Counted from the stretch's first letter, positions 45,019 to 60,941 are shown. The stretch: 64,000 bases of DNA from Macrobrachium rosenbergii (GCF_040412425.1 NC_089749.1:35100570-35164569); one strand, 5' to 3'. Notes: generated from the sequence alone by a model not told the origin. Made by a program: numbers and translations.

Positions 45019-45575
45019 GCCGAATAAGAACACTCATAAATTGCAAACCAGTTGTTCATTGACTCGAAGAGTACAATCTCACTGATAAGAATGCTCCTGT
45101 ATGAGAAAAAATGCAGTCCAACATAATTCTAGAGCAGTCACATAAAATAAACAGGTGAATATGAGATATGTGTACTCGCAAGAATTTATTAGTTGAGTAT
45201 CGAGTCCGAAATGTCAAGGTGACGATTCACATGAATTAAAGAAGCAGTAGAGTCTCTCATAAACCTCCAGCATCATCATCCATTACACTGCCAAGAAGTA
45301 TGCTCCACAGTTTTGCAGTAAAGAATGTAAAAAGCTTCCGGTACCCGGAAGTGAGAACATGGAGCTGCAAGGTACAGCTGAAGGCATTGAGTGTGTGTGT
45401 GTGTGTGTGTGGCGGGTTGGGGTATAATGGGCTTTGAATGGGTCTTCTGTGCAGGTGGAAGCTTTCTGCACAGTTAGTTCATCCGTGACTAATCAATTAA
45501 AGTTTTAATACATCAGTAACCATTCTCGGCCCTTCTCTCTGGAACCACCCGCTGTCAGTCTATAAGTACATTATA

Positions 45576-48048
<2,473 letters not shown>

Positions 48049-48456
48049 TGTGTATGTGTGTGTCTTATTAACAGAATAGTTTACAAGGGCATTTGCGTAA
48101 TCAAGGATAGAAATATGAACTGAAGGAAGAAATCTTATTTAGAAAGCGAAGGTAATGAATACGAGGCAAACAGTCCTGTGGCGGGCGGAGTAGCTTCACC
48201 CAACCTGATTTTAAGGAAACAAAAGCGAAAGTCTTATCTGATACCGGATGTGGTTTATCAGACGAATAAAAATGTTATTAATATAGTCTTCATACCGGTC
48301 CGTGTATTGTGGTGTGTTTAGTGTTCGTAATGCGTAGCTTGTGTTTGTGAGTGTTTTCAGACATCTTTTGCATAGTCATTAATAAGGAACTTTCACCTCA
48401 GCTGAGGTGGTGTTCTCTTGCAAGGCTACTGTGTTGGATAGCTCTTGAAAGAAACT

Positions 48457-48590
<134 letters not shown>

Positions 48591-49019
48591 TATATGTCTG
48601 TGTGTGTGTGCATGTATGGGTGGTGCCGTTTAGTAGGATAAGTTGTTGGCTGTTGCTGATTTTATTATTGTTGTTTACTGTTACCAGTCACTTGTTTTAC
48701 TTCATATCAGTTGACCGCCAACTTCTTTTCAGACCATGACCCCAATTAACTTAGGGCACAACGCGCGTTTCTTTGAAGAGAAATGTTCTCATTTTCAGGT
48801 CATTTCACAATTCTCTTAATAAAATGTACTGGACCATTGATTAGGTTTTTCGATCGTAATTATAAGTTTATGCTGTTCTGCTAAAAAAGTGGTAGAAGTG
48901 AAGAAAGGAAGACTTGTATATTTATTTATAGTTTGAACTTGTACTCGTATATGGGTTCTGGTTTCTTTTAGAGAAAGTTATGTTTTTACATGCTTTTATT
49001 TAACTTGACTTCTGCGTTT

Positions 49020-49320
49020 GTCTGTTCAGGTCAAACCTTGTAACTCAATTTTCGACCTGTTCCCTTCGTCCGATGGACTTGAAATTTTGCATGGTTACCC
49101 AGTCCTGGTGATAATACAACCTTACATGAACAGTAGGCCAGCAGTGACCTCTAGTGACCCTACAGCGACCTCTCCCAGTATCTCAGGATTTGTATGAAAA
49201 TCTGATTTTTTATACCTTCTTTGACTTGGTAAAATAAGTTAATAACTCACGGATTTTTCAAACCTTCTTTCGGTCGACAGGCTATCACATTCTGTTTTTT
49301 TTTTATTTATTTATAATCAT
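49020..49320. repeat. Possible interspersed repeat next to the foldback
   Basis: The wording GATGGACTTGAAATTTTGCA and the repeated AGTGACCTCTAGTGACCCTA / CAGCGACCTCTCCCAG block look like a dispersed invertebrate repeat, but there is only one copy in this window. 48611-49019 holds nothing recognisable. Confidence 0.25.
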
Positions 49321-49370
49321 ATATCGGTTACAATTTCTGTCAAAACTAAGAAGTATAAAATAATAGAATT

Positions 49371-49660
49371 TAAAACATGCTTTTATTAAAATGCAATAAA
49401 AAGTAAAAAATTATTTTTTGAGACACTCCAGGAATTTCTTATGATTATTCGTGTACAAAAGTAAAAGCGTGGGCGCCAAACACTGAGGGAAATGCTACAG
49501 GAAAAGAAGTATATTTTTGTTTATTTCTTGTAGTATTTCCTTCCATGCTTGGCGCCCACGCTTTTATTTTTGTACACGATTAATTGTAAGAAATTCCTGG
49601 TGTCTCCAAAAAATATTTGTTTACTTTTTAGTGCTTTTTAATAAAAGCGTGTTTTTAAAA
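49371..49660. repeat. Foldback (MITE-like) element, about 290 bp
   Basis: Left arm about 49371-49507 and right arm about 49515-49660 are reverse complements with roughly 80-85 percent match by eye. Shared blocks include GCTTTTATTAAAA, AGGAATTTCTTA, CGTGTACAAAA and AAAAGCGTGGGCGCCAA, with a very short loop. There is no coding capacity. A foldback or MITE-like DNA element is the natural reading; the target duplication was not resolved. Confidence 0.8.
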
Positions 49661-49699
49661 AAATTATGTTTTTATGTTATTTTTATCTTCTGATTAACT

Positions 49700-50545
49700 C
49701 ATTTGGGCATTGTGTGCTGTAGAGGTTTGTGTAGCAAGTTATGGTGTAATCGGTTCTGAAGCTGTCAGTATTCTTGGTGTAACTTTTGACTCACATCGTA
49801 CTTTTGAGAAACATCTAATGAAAGTGTCAGCAAATGCCGCACGGACGTTAGGTATTGTACGCAAGGCCTCGTATATTTATAACAGTGATAAAATCACCAC
49901 AATCTGTTTTAGGTCATTTGTCCTTCCTTTACTAGAATACTGTTCTCCGGTGTGGATGTCTGCTTCTTCCAGAGATTTTTGTCTTTTAGACGGAATGGTT
50001 CGTGGTGGTAGGTTTCCTTCTTCTAACATCAACAGTTATGACTAGGACCATCGACGGAAGGTCTCGTTTGCCAATTTTTTCATAAGTTGTATTTTAAGAG
50101 AGACCTTTCACATTCACAATTGATCCCTGATCCGCTTTTCCCGCCTAGAGCAACCAGATTTGCTGAACAGCAGCGCCAATATGCAGTAAATGTGCCTCGC
50201 TGTCTAACCTCTCAGTTCCAGAGGTCTTTTATTTCTCACACCATTAGACTATTGAGCAGTCTCCCTGAGGACGTTGTGCTATTCGAAATTAAAAAGTTCA
50301 AGCGAAGATACAACTTATTACTACCTTAAAACAATTCTCCATGTATTCTAATAATTTACTTACATATTTACATGTTTATTTATTTGTTTGTTTTTTTATT
50401 TTTTCTTTTCTTAAAACTTATTTCTTCTTTATTTATTTCATATTACCTTCATTTACTTTTTCAAGTAAGCACCATAGTCGTTGGAAGCTTGAGTTTCAAG
50501 TTGGTGGTCCTTGTGGGCTTGTTCCATATGAATAGGGTTCATGTT

Positions 50546-50605
<60 letters not shown>
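49700..50605 (+). pseudogene. 5'-truncated LINE with (AAT)n tail, plus strand
   Basis: Second copy of the family at 32140-33075. Open pieces encode an RT-end segment (ILGVTFDSHRTFEKHLMKVSANA, RSFVLPLLEYCSPVWMSAS) and, after a frameshift near 50043, a C-terminal segment (LIPDPLFPPRATRFAEQQ, PRCLTSQFQRSFISHTIRLL, SLPEDVVLFEIKKFKRR). The 3' end GGGCTTGTTCCATATGAATA then GGGTTCATGTTCTG leads into (AAT)n (50549-50605). It starts immediately after the foldback element. It is dead by truncation and frameshift. Confidence 0.85.
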
Positions 50606-51845
50606 CGTTTATATTCACATGTTCTACAAGAACGTGAAAATTGTGAATAATAGTAACTGAAGGATCTCTTTAGTTACACCTTGAAGGGTAGAGAATTTTC
50701 AGTCAGATTTAGAATATTGTAGATATCGAATATGTCTCGGAATGGAAAGCTACATTTGGTTAGCTTGAAATATGGGTAGACTTCCATCATGTGATAGACA
50801 ACTTTTTTATAAGAGCGACTGAAGTATAAACATTGTCCTTATGGTCGGCTTACTTGTTTTCTGCATTTGCGGGACCGCCCCTACTGTAGGTCCAAGAGGA
50901 GCTCGGACATTGAAATGCTGTTAATCAAGTGATCGGTATTTGAGTCACGTCTTTATATGCAGCATTGTTAGGAATATTATTGTGTTTAATATTACTGAAA
51001 TGAACAGAGATTCTTACGCAACCGTATTACAAGAAAGAGAGGACTTTAGGAGGCGTATAAAGGTAACTATACGAAGAAATAACTACTTGAAAAATTTCAG
51101 ACAGCTGTAGGTTGCGCCTTAGGGTGATGTTACTTTTAATGAAAAAGGAAAAGAAGGACTAGAGAAAAGAAAGACTAGAGAGAAGAAGGATAGGGAACTG
51201 TTATCAGAATTATGACGTGACTGTAAAGACCAGAAGATTGAGAAGAGTTTTAGAAGTTATGATCACTTCAGTAGAGAAATTATTTCAACAAGAAATTAAA
51301 TCAGGACTCATGTCTGGGTTAGGATTTTCCTTATGACAAAAGAGTGAGCACTCTTGTAATGCTTGTGCCTTTCCTTTTCCTAACATGGTAAACCGGAGGA
51401 AGTAAAGTGAAATATCATGAGTAAGTCTTACTCAGTTATTTGTTTGGAGTGCAAGTTGACTTTATGGCTTTTGCTGTGGCATAAACTGTTAGGAAAATAA
51501 TGTGTGTGTGTGTGTACGCGCGGGTGTCTAATTTGTTTTCCCATATATTTAAGACCATTCTCATGTCATCACAGTCTTCACGATGCCTTTAGCAAATAAT
51601 ACACATTTTCCTGTTGCAACACTTCCTTTCGCGTTGCCTGTCAAAACAGTAGTTTACCTTTCATTCTCAATTTTACCCTAAATTGCATAGAGCATGGAGT
51701 ATATAAATTATATATGCGGCATGTGTTTTTAACCATGATAAATATCTCTATTTACTATATTTGTGTCTTGTGTTGGCACTTTGCGATACCTGGAGGGAAG
51801 ATGTACAAGATTAAAATTACCTGTTCATGGAAACCCTCACGTACA

Positions 51846-51847
<2 letters not shown>
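50606..51847. other. Non-coding DNA, no gene recognised
   Basis: AT-rich sequence with a short GT run at about 51502-51515. No domain or repeat was recognised. Confidence 0.5.
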
Positions 51848-51920
<73 letters not shown>

Positions 51921-52122
51921 GCTTCAAATATAATATTATATCGGAAATAATATATATATATGTTACCGAAGGGAATTTTTAGTTGATAATAAGTATCGAA
52001 CCAGCGACGGACGATGAATCAGGATAGTATAGTCGGCTCTCTTGTACTGCGTTATATATATATATATATATATATATTAAACGTTTGTAACTTTTTATAT
52101 ATATGTGTGATGTGATAAATAG

Positions 52123-52213
<91 letters not shown>

Positions 52214-52252
52214 GTATATATATATTATATATACATATATATAATATATATA

Positions 52253-52288
<36 letters not shown>

Positions 52289-52300
52289 TGCATATATATT
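51848..52300. repeat. (AT)n tracts separated by short unique segments
   Basis: AT runs at about 51848-51917, 52043-52077 and 52122-52260 with TATG tetramers (about 52199-52216 and 52259-52291). The 125-bp spacer 51918-52042 contains AAGTATCGAACCAGCG, which resembles the left arm of the foldback at 21110-21270. Confidence 0.85.
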
Positions 52301-52359
52301 TTCACAGATTGTGTCTTGTTGGAGGATGAAAGGGGTGTTTATATTAAGTTACTGCCTTA

Positions 52360-53640
52360 AGGCCAACCGAGAATATCTACCTGTAACAAAATGAAGGGAA
52401 AAATGGGTAACTTACCTTGGTAGTACCATTATTTAAGTAGTGATTTGAAGGTCGCCATGGGAAATGATTACCAGTTTACGTTAAAATGAATTTATTTACA
52501 GCAAAAACAACCAAGGAGGTAATCTGAAAGGCTGATGATACAGCAAGTAAACTCAAATAATGAGAAAATGCAAATTTGAAATGCGCAATAAATCTCAGCA
52601 TCTGACGAGTTGATTTCGTCTTGAATGATTAGGCTCTCTTGCGTGCAACGAAAAGGTGGGGGGGAGGATAGGCCATTGCTCCCCAGACTGCATACCAGGG
52701 AAGTATACGTCTATTGTAATGGCAGTACTTTTAAGATGATTTGAGGCACAGGCTAGGGAAACTGGACCGGGATATTCAACCTCCTGGAAGAGAATTCCAG
52801 AATTAGCATGCACTTATACAGAAAATCAGTTCTCCCTCGTTACTAAACAATGCACCATGGAGGGTTTAATTAATTAGCTTAATTGGCCCAATTAACACTA
52901 TGGAGGGAGTAGTTTGTTAAGGTTCTTGATGCTTTACTTAAACACAAGGCAATTCAAGGGATGGTTTTGTGGGCTGGTCTTTATGAACAAAGGGAAAGGC
53001 CAGATGTGGAAATGAAATGGCAAAAATCTTGGAGAAATAAAGAAAAGAATTTCACTAGAATGAACAGAGGGGTACTGGGGAAAGACTGCTACTCAAACAT
53101 ACCTTCTCAGGCTTATATGGGTTCCTGTATAAGACGTCGAACTTGCAGAATGAGCATCATCTGTTACCAGTCCGGATTGAGAAGAAAAATGTTCTACCTC
53201 TCCTCACGAAAGCCAGAGGGTCTCTCTGCACTCTCGTGTTGTTTTTTGTGGGGCGCTTGGCGTGTGTTCGTATGTACGCGAGCTGGGCAAATCTGAAAGC
53301 AAGTCCTTAAGCCAGTAACAAGGTCAAGGGAAAAGAAGCCTAAGGACCTAAAGATAAAGTTAACAGCTTTCCCTTCGAGAGGCCTACTCCTCTAATGATT
53401 ATAACCTTCCCTAAAACCTACACTGCTCTCGCTACCCCAAAATGGGGGGAATCTAGGAGTGTTCTTTAGCAGGGGGGTGTGAAGAGGGGGGTCTATTGTC
53501 CTGATTTCCATTCAGGTGTGGAGAAGAATGCTTTCTTGGTTTAAAACAAGTGTCGTCCTACCTTGTCCGCCATGTTGTTTTGGCCTAACATTTAAATGAG
53601 AAGCTCTTTTAATTATAAATTCAAATTATTTTTGGCTGGC
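52360..53640. repeat. Candidate 1.3-kb interspersed repeat, copy 2
   Basis: Shares ordered blocks with 13661-14990 (GGTCGCCAT, TTTATTTACAG, TTTTAAGATGATTT, TGAACAAAGGGAAA, and G-rich blocks near 53440-53520). The open frame at 52961-53296 has no recognisable domain. Same orientation as copy 1. It could be an LTR or a non-autonomous element. Confidence 0.35.
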
Positions 53641-53678
53641 TAAGAGGGAGGAATGTAAATACGTGACAATATGTATGC

Positions 53679-53679
<1 letters not shown>

Positions 53680-53773
<94 letters not shown>

Positions 53774-53795
53774 TGTATGTGTGTGTGTGCGTGTA
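53680..53795. repeat. (AT)n(GTAT)n(GT)n microsatellite
   Basis: AT dinucleotides, then about eight GTAT units, then a short GT run. Confidence 0.95.
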
Positions 53796-53947
53796 GAGTA
53801 AATATCCTGACAGTTCATACGTGATGACCATAAAATATTAATATAGCAAGAGGGAAAATGAAAAATGTAATTTGACCTAATTCTTTCGTCTTGTTCATAT
53901 CGCCAGACTCACAATCAAGTTTTTCGTTTTTCTGGGCGGCTGGACAC

Positions 53948-53978
53948 TTACACACACACACAAACACACACACATATA

Positions 53979-54058
<80 letters not shown>
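53948..54058. repeat. (CA)n(AT)n microsatellite
   Basis: CA run with an interruption, then AT dinucleotides. 54059-54833 contains no gene I can name; the 60-codon frame at 54335-54517 has no recognisable domain. Confidence 0.95.
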
Positions 54059-54061
<3 letters not shown>

Positions 54062-54829
54062 TTATACGTGTGTTTGTATATATTTATGTAGAGGGAAAGA
54101 TTCTTTACGTTGTTTGAAGGCTGTTCATTTCATTCAGTGAATCAGTGAACTTGATTTTGCATTATAAGGTTTAAGGGAACCTCCTATTGTTTTCAGATAA
54201 GTTCCTGTGTGTATAAATATACTGTACGTTTGCTTATTAAGTTTCACTGCTGATTAAGGCACATAAATACTGAGACCTGGATAAAAGTCAGTTAATAAAA
54301 CTTCGCCGCCTTCAGTCAGATAATACCAATTAAAATGAATGATGTACAGTATGTCGATGAGTCACTTACGTTGCTTTCAAGGCTAGATTTTCTAATCAAG
54401 TCGAATATTTACATGAGTGAAGACGAATTTAGAATTCATATTCCATGTACTGGCAGTGAGATGAATTTAGATTTAATAGAAAAAACACATAACCCTGTAA
54501 ATATGAACACTTACTAAAATTAAGAGATTTACTTGTTTACCAGCAGCTTGTAATACTGTAGTGGTTTTATTATTTCACATTTCCTAGAACTGCAGTAGGT
54601 TGAGTCAGGGAGCATTCATGTGTCTTGTTCTCAAAGATGGTGCTGCAAGTTCGGGGAAATATTCGTGTTACCACTAACTGTGCCCGTTGGGGTTTCGAAA
54701 GCTACCTCCTCCATCGGTCCTCCGAACAGGAAGTTGCGCTGATTCACTTCTCAGCGGGATTAGAAATAGTCGTCCAGGTATCTGTTTGTATGTCTACATA
54801 GTTTTCTGCACATGGATTCAATGGTTTGC

Positions 54830-55020
<191 letters not shown>

Positions 55021-55225
55021 CGTCAGTTTGTTTATACGTATGATTATCTAAAGGACTCTCAGTTTACTAAGAAAAATCGCCGTTCCTTTATTCATTTTTC
55101 CGAGATGCCATTTCTTGTGGGAGTTTCACTGGAAAACTTGGTTAATCCACAAGGAGAATTGCGCTAGACACGAGTCCTGATGAGACATTTCCTGGATGAA
55201 CGCGGTGTAGACGTTCCATTTCTAA

Positions 55226-55624
55226 GGAGTGAATTTGTCGATCAAGGACATTCGACAGCACCCATGTGACGAGAGAGAAAAATGGTTATCATTGCGACAA
55301 CTGTATGACATTGGAAATGTCGCTGTTGAAGACGTTCGCGGACATTCCATGATACAGAAACGGTATTTAGGAAGGAATGAAGTCAAGACTGGCGGAATGG
55401 GAAAATGCAAGGAGGCATCGAAGGAAAGGTTGGAGAGCTTGTGTTCTGAAAAGGGGGCGGGTGATGGGTTGGCCTTGGTTGGACTGGAGGAGCCGGGCCG
55501 GGCCGGGCCGGGCCGGGCCGGGCCGGGCCGGACCGGGAGAGGTAAAGGGTTGATCGTGCCGGGCCGAGTGGCTGGTCGGAATGGTGAGTCGGCGAAAGTG
55601 AAAGTGTTCGAAACCTTTCCTTGA
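55226..55624 (+). other. Unrecognised open frame crossing a GGGCC repeat
   Basis: A frame of about 131 codons begins after a TAA at 55223 and reads a hydrophilic, mixed sequence (IKDIRQHPCDEREKWLSLRQ) up to a (GGGCC)n tract that encodes Gly-Arg-Ala-Gly-Pro repeats. There is no ATG near the start. The minus strand is also open for 157 codons over the same span. I recognise no family. It may be an exon or chance. Confidence 0.2.
55495..55537. repeat. (GGGCC)7 pentanucleotide repeat
   Basis: Seven GGGCC units (55495-55529) followed by a degenerate GGACCGGGA. It stands out in an AT-rich window and has G-quadruplex potential (G3 tracts, two-base loops). Confidence 0.95.
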
Positions 55625-57004
55625 TAGCAAGGGTACTTTATAGGGTTGTCAGTTAATCTTCTAGGGAGTCGAATGCATTTTATGGGATTCCTCAATCGCT
55701 AATAATGCAGTGCTCTTCTCAGGTAAGGCTGTGGAATTTTAGGCTAATGCTTTCGTTCACCCACTATTCATTTTCACGAAATTAATTAGCCCATTTATTG
55801 ACGTCATTTTGAATAATGTTAACATGAAAATGCTAAATGAAGTTTATGTGTTAGTTATTCATTCCTCAGTTTCGAATAATTATTACCTGCTTAGATTTTG
55901 CTTAGAAATGCGACTGGCCTGGTTTCGGGGGGCGAGAGGTTGATTCGAGTTCCTCTTGTGGCATTCTCCCTCAACACTCCCGGTTTTCTCTGAAACCCGC
56001 CCAAACCTGGAAATCGAGAAGCGATTTGTCTCGCAGCTAAATCCGGGCTAATAAAGAATGCATCGAAAGCTTGGTTTTTTCATGCTCTGTTTAGTAAGGT
56101 GTCTCATTTTTTTAAAACTGAAGACTGTTCGTTATTTTTTTTTTTAAGTAACGAAACTGACTATTGCTCAGACGTGGAATTCATTTTAAATGAAAGTAAA
56201 TGGATCTGTTTAGAGGACTACATACAGTATGCGCTATTTCCTCAAAACGTTGGTTTGCGTAAAAATCTCCATATGCTCTGTTGAATAACCAGAGAGTTTA
56301 GGCCATGCTAAGCGTACCACATAAAGATACTTGAAATTAAATCGCTTGATTTTGGCATGCTAATGATATAATAGGAACAACGTCGAAAGAAAACGAAAGT
56401 TAACCGCAGCATTGCAGATTGCAGAACATTTGGCCAGTGCGGTTAAATGTATGGGATCAAGCTTAGCCGTTGACCATTCTCGGGAAAGCGACAGGTAGCA
56501 CCAACCAGATGAATGGACAGGTAATATGACGAGGGGGTGGGTGATCCTCCTTAGTGGTGGGAAGGAGGGGGAAGGGTTGAAATTGGGAGTTCATATTATG
56601 CAGAGCTGGTGAAAGTACCACCCAGGACTCCATCTCCCCCCCCCCTCCATCCAGTCCCAAGCCCACTTCAGAACTTACTGCCATCGGTTCAAGTTTATTT
56701 GCGGAGTCCGAGGTCAGACCTGTGGGAAAAAAGCAGAAAGGTAAATTTGATGAGTGAACTCTTTGGCTGTTGAAACGTTCTCAGAGAATGAAGACTCCTG
56801 TCTTACTCTGTAACTGTTCACTAGGGGATAGAGAGATGAATTAATCACACTTGGGGATAGAGGAATTATCATTTGAAGTGAGCGCTAGTGAGATGTACAC
56901 TGGAATTATAAGAATAAAAATAGAGGTATTTTGACAAAGAGAAAGTCCCGTCTCGTGGCTCTGTATTTCACATTTGCTTTTAATCAAAAGACTTTACTTC
57001 TGTT
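55625..57004. other. Non-coding DNA, no gene recognised
   Basis: Contains a C-rich run at about 56635-56648. The open frames here (for example 56099-56284) have no recognisable domain. Confidence 0.45.
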
Positions 57005-57380
57005 ATAGTTTTCTGTAAAAGAAAACTATTGTGCCGACTTTGTCTGTCCGTCCGCACTTTTTCAGTGCGCTCTCAGATCTTAAAAAAGTACTGAGGCTAG
57101 AGGGCTGCAAATTGGTATGTTGATTATCCACCCCTCCAATCATCAGACATTCCAAATTGCAGGCTGCTAGCCTCAGTAGTTATTTTATTTAAGACTTTTA
57201 TTTCATTTAAGGCTTCTGGCAACGATATGGGACAGACCATCACCGGGCCGTGGTTAAAGTTTCATGGGCCGTGGCTCATACAGCATTATACCAAGACCAC
57301 CGAAAGATAGATCTATTTTCGGTGGCCTTGATTATAAGCTGCACATAAAACTCGATTGCGGCATCATTTACTTGTTTGTT
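57005..57380 (+). repeat. Interspersed hairpin repeat family, copy C
   Basis: Opens TTTTCTGTAAAAGAAAACTA, then CTGTCCGTCCGCAC, CTCAGATCTTA, the CTAGAGGGCTGCAAATT hairpin and a degenerate complement, ATCACCGGGCCGTGGTTAAA, and CGAAAGATAGATCTATTTTCG. The 3' end is eroded: the GCCGAAGAAACTTCGGCGC hairpin is missing. Confidence 0.85.
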
Positions 57381-57447
57381 ATGGAAGATACCCGCACATG
57401 CTCACTTCCACTTTTCTGGTGGTATTTTCAGGGTTCTGTTCTGAAAC

Positions 57448-57448
<1 letters not shown>

Positions 57449-57480
<32 letters not shown>
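57449..57480. repeat. (CT)n microsatellite
   Basis: CT run seen directly. 57481-57899 has no recognised gene. Confidence 0.95.
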
Positions 57481-57481
<1 letters not shown>

Positions 57482-57969
57482 TTGCTCCCGCGGGAGCTGC
57501 GGAAGTCGTGATGATGTGAAGAGAATAATCGTGCTTTTATATGTGAAGACCCTTTCATTCGTTCCAATTCACGAACAGGTAGCTACCAGTCTGTTTCCTT
57601 TGTCTGTAACTGGTGACCTTTCTTTTTTATTCCAAAACTCATCATTTTGTAGTCGAAAATACGTGTGAGTGATTGTAAGTAGGTTGTAGAGTACTTGCTA
57701 CTTTTTTACGGATGTCGTATATGAAGAAAGTTTGATTTTCAGTGTTTCTCAGTGTCTGAGTAAGTTTAAAACTGACACAAGCGGTGCCACAAGAAATTTT
57801 GCGAACTTCTTGCCATTCTGTCTTACAAAAATTTAAGTTGTGAAATGCTGATAGATGTGGTCTTACACACGCATGTACTGAAATAATGGTGTACACACAT
57901 GCACACACACATACATACATACATATGTATTATATATATATATGTGTGTGTGTGTGTATGTTTGTGTGC

Positions 57970-58430
57970 TTGAAATCATCAGAACACTTATTAGTTTTTC
58001 CAAGGCATCTTGAGCTACATCGGAAATTCCGTCAATCGTGGCTGTCTTGTGCTTCATCTTCCTCAAATCTCTACTCATCCCCAGCCTCCCTTCACATAGT
58101 TATCATCCAAATGGATCTGGGCCTTCCAACTCTCTAGGTGCCCTCAGAAGCCTAGTTGATATTATCATGTTGTATCCTCCCAAAGGTTATGCGAAGGACC
58201 TCTCCGGGCTACCTCCGTCTCATCATTATTTCATCTGCAGTGCAACCAATAATTTCTCTTATGATATCATTTCTAACTCTTACCATCCCAACTTACTCCC
58301 AATGTTCCTCTAAAAGTTTTATTCATGGCTCAACAAATACCTTTAGATATTGTTTCAGTGTTAGGCTGTGCCATGTCCACGCGTGTATAGCAATACAGAC
58401 TGTAACATTATGAGGTATAATCTTTCTTTC
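57970..58430 (-). pseudogene. LINE ORF2 C-terminal relic, minus strand
   Basis: On the minus strand, in shifting frames, it reads FRGTLGVSWDGK (near 58294) and RVRNDIIREIIGCTADE, as in the R.ILGV.W.D+V+N.EI..RT region after RT. Further on, RVGRPRSIW and AQDSHDWRNF match the GRPR..W.D and A.DR..WR C-terminal pattern of RTE-like and related LINEs. Every frame has stops. The assignment rests on short motifs in the right order. Confidence 0.5.
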
Positions 58431-58545
58431 GTATGCAAATTCAGTCTTTTTAATTTACAAATCTTATTCAGACTACAGATTGTTTGATTTGTCATTTTAA
58501 AGTCCAGCTCAAGAGAACCTGTACTAAATATCATTGTTCATTTAC

Positions 58546-58654
<109 letters not shown>

Positions 58655-58856
58655 GTTTGCGTGTTTCTATGTGAGTAAGGGCGTTTGGCCAGAAACTTCA
58701 CCTATAGACTAGTTGAGAAATATACTCGCATGGTAGTATGTCACCAGTCTCACCCATGACATTTGTATACTTTCAAATACTGAACCAAAATAGTGCATTA
58801 ATATCAATTCACTGACCATGAGAATAAGCTAGATCCAAACGTGAATGAGATATATG

Positions 58857-58864
58857 TGTGTGTG

Positions 58865-58952
<88 letters not shown>

Positions 58953-59050
58953 TGTCTTTTCTTGTAATACTACAGTGTAATATGAATATAAGAAGGCCCA
59001 TAAAACACTATTTAAACGTTGAAACCACGTGTTTTATGGGCCTTCTTATA

Positions 59051-59148
<98 letters not shown>
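58857..59148. repeat. Perfect 28-bp hairpin between two (AT)n tracts
   Basis: Arms 58981-59008 and 59029-59056 are perfect reverse complements (core GAAGGCCCATAAAACAC) with a 20-nt loop. The left flank is (GT)(AT)n (58857-58949) and the right flank (AT)n(GT)n (59057-59148), so microsatellite and hairpin form one nested inverted structure. Confidence 0.95.
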
Positions 59149-59149
<1 letters not shown>

Positions 59150-59704
59150 TCCACGTTATTCTATAGATATTTTCACTCGCAAAGTAAGTGGTGTATGATA
59201 TTTGGGAAAAATACCTGCTACCACTGACACTGGTATTGTTCCTGCTGTCGTTGAGTAACGGTAAGCAAGAACCAAGTGCACCTTCTTGGTATATATAAAT
59301 AGGGTAGAATTGATGGTAGTTGAAAAATACAGGGCTGGATGAGGGGGCAAAAAACAGGTCATTCGCGTCTATGTTCCCGTGCCATTCATATCACATTGTC
59401 AGAATCGACTTAAGAGTTTGTAAGGGCACCGAGAGATCAAGATTCACACTGGTTTCCTACTCGGTTTGATCCAGGCCTGTTGTAGTAATTTTTCATGTGA
59501 TATGTAACTGATTGGGTTATTTCAATGTTGCTATTACTTTATATATAAAATCTACTTTCAACTGCTGTCCTGCGAATAGCAGTAGGTGCATTAGTAGCTG
59601 AAGTAGTGGTAATGTAGTTGATAGGTTATCCACGAACTATACTGTTCGGTTTGTCTTCGTTCGGCTTTCGTGTGTAAATTATCATCGCGTAGGTGTCAAA
59701 GGAG
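59149..59704. other. Non-coding DNA, no gene recognised
   Basis: Nothing recognisable. Confidence 0.5.
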
Positions 59705-60294
59705 CAGTTCACACTATCCGGTCCGTTTATGATTCGTCTTTCGCACGGCTTCCGCCCGTGTGCATCAAGGGATACGTTTGGAAGAAATCCCGACGAACGA
59801 GAGGAAGTACACGTACGAAAGAACCGCACCTTCTCTCACCCAAGGATTTCACTTTGAGCTACTGTGGTTCTTGAGGGACAGTCTCTTGTACACCGTAAAT
59901 AGAGAAGGAAACTGACGCAGTCACGAGTGATGGCAAGTTGATAGAATTGGTTTCGGATATGAGTAGCAGGAAATACGGGTAAAATTTTAATTCATCATCT
60001 TACAACTCCTTATATAGGGTCCAGAATTCACCCTCTGACCTTCTCTTCTTTTGGCACTTGTGTACCATACTCTTTTCTTCTTATTAGTGACTTTTTTCTC
60101 TTCATCATCACCTAAAAGCAACGCTATTGCAGCGAGCTGCTTTAAACCGGATCTTTTTTGGCGCCATGTTAGAGAAACAGCTACAAGTAATGTAAGCTAA
60201 CCATATCTCCTACGCATCGTGTGACCACAGTGGCGTTCTGCGGGAACGGAAGCGAGTCCTAACCGTATGAAGACAATCCGTACAGTGTGAACTG
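59705..60294. mobile_element. Candidate non-autonomous DNA element with short TIRs
   Basis: CAGTTCACACT at 59705-59715 and its exact complement AGTGTGAACTG at 60284-60294 bracket 590 bp. Similarity continues inward in a diverged form (TATCCGG versus TGTACGG, then a GTCTT..CACGG / CTTCCG block on both sides). Both ends are flanked by AG, a possible 2-bp target duplication. There is no transposase. The superfamily is not assignable from this. Confidence 0.45.
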
Positions 60295-60808
<514 letters not shown>

Positions 60809-60941
60809 GTGTGTGTTTGGGTAGCTCATGATATTTGCTTCTCAAATCTTCCTTTACGGAAATTTTACTGGTAAACCATTTGCAATAAATTCCAAAGTTC
60901 ATTTTATCGAACGCAGAGACCCATAAATCCATGATCTTAGA

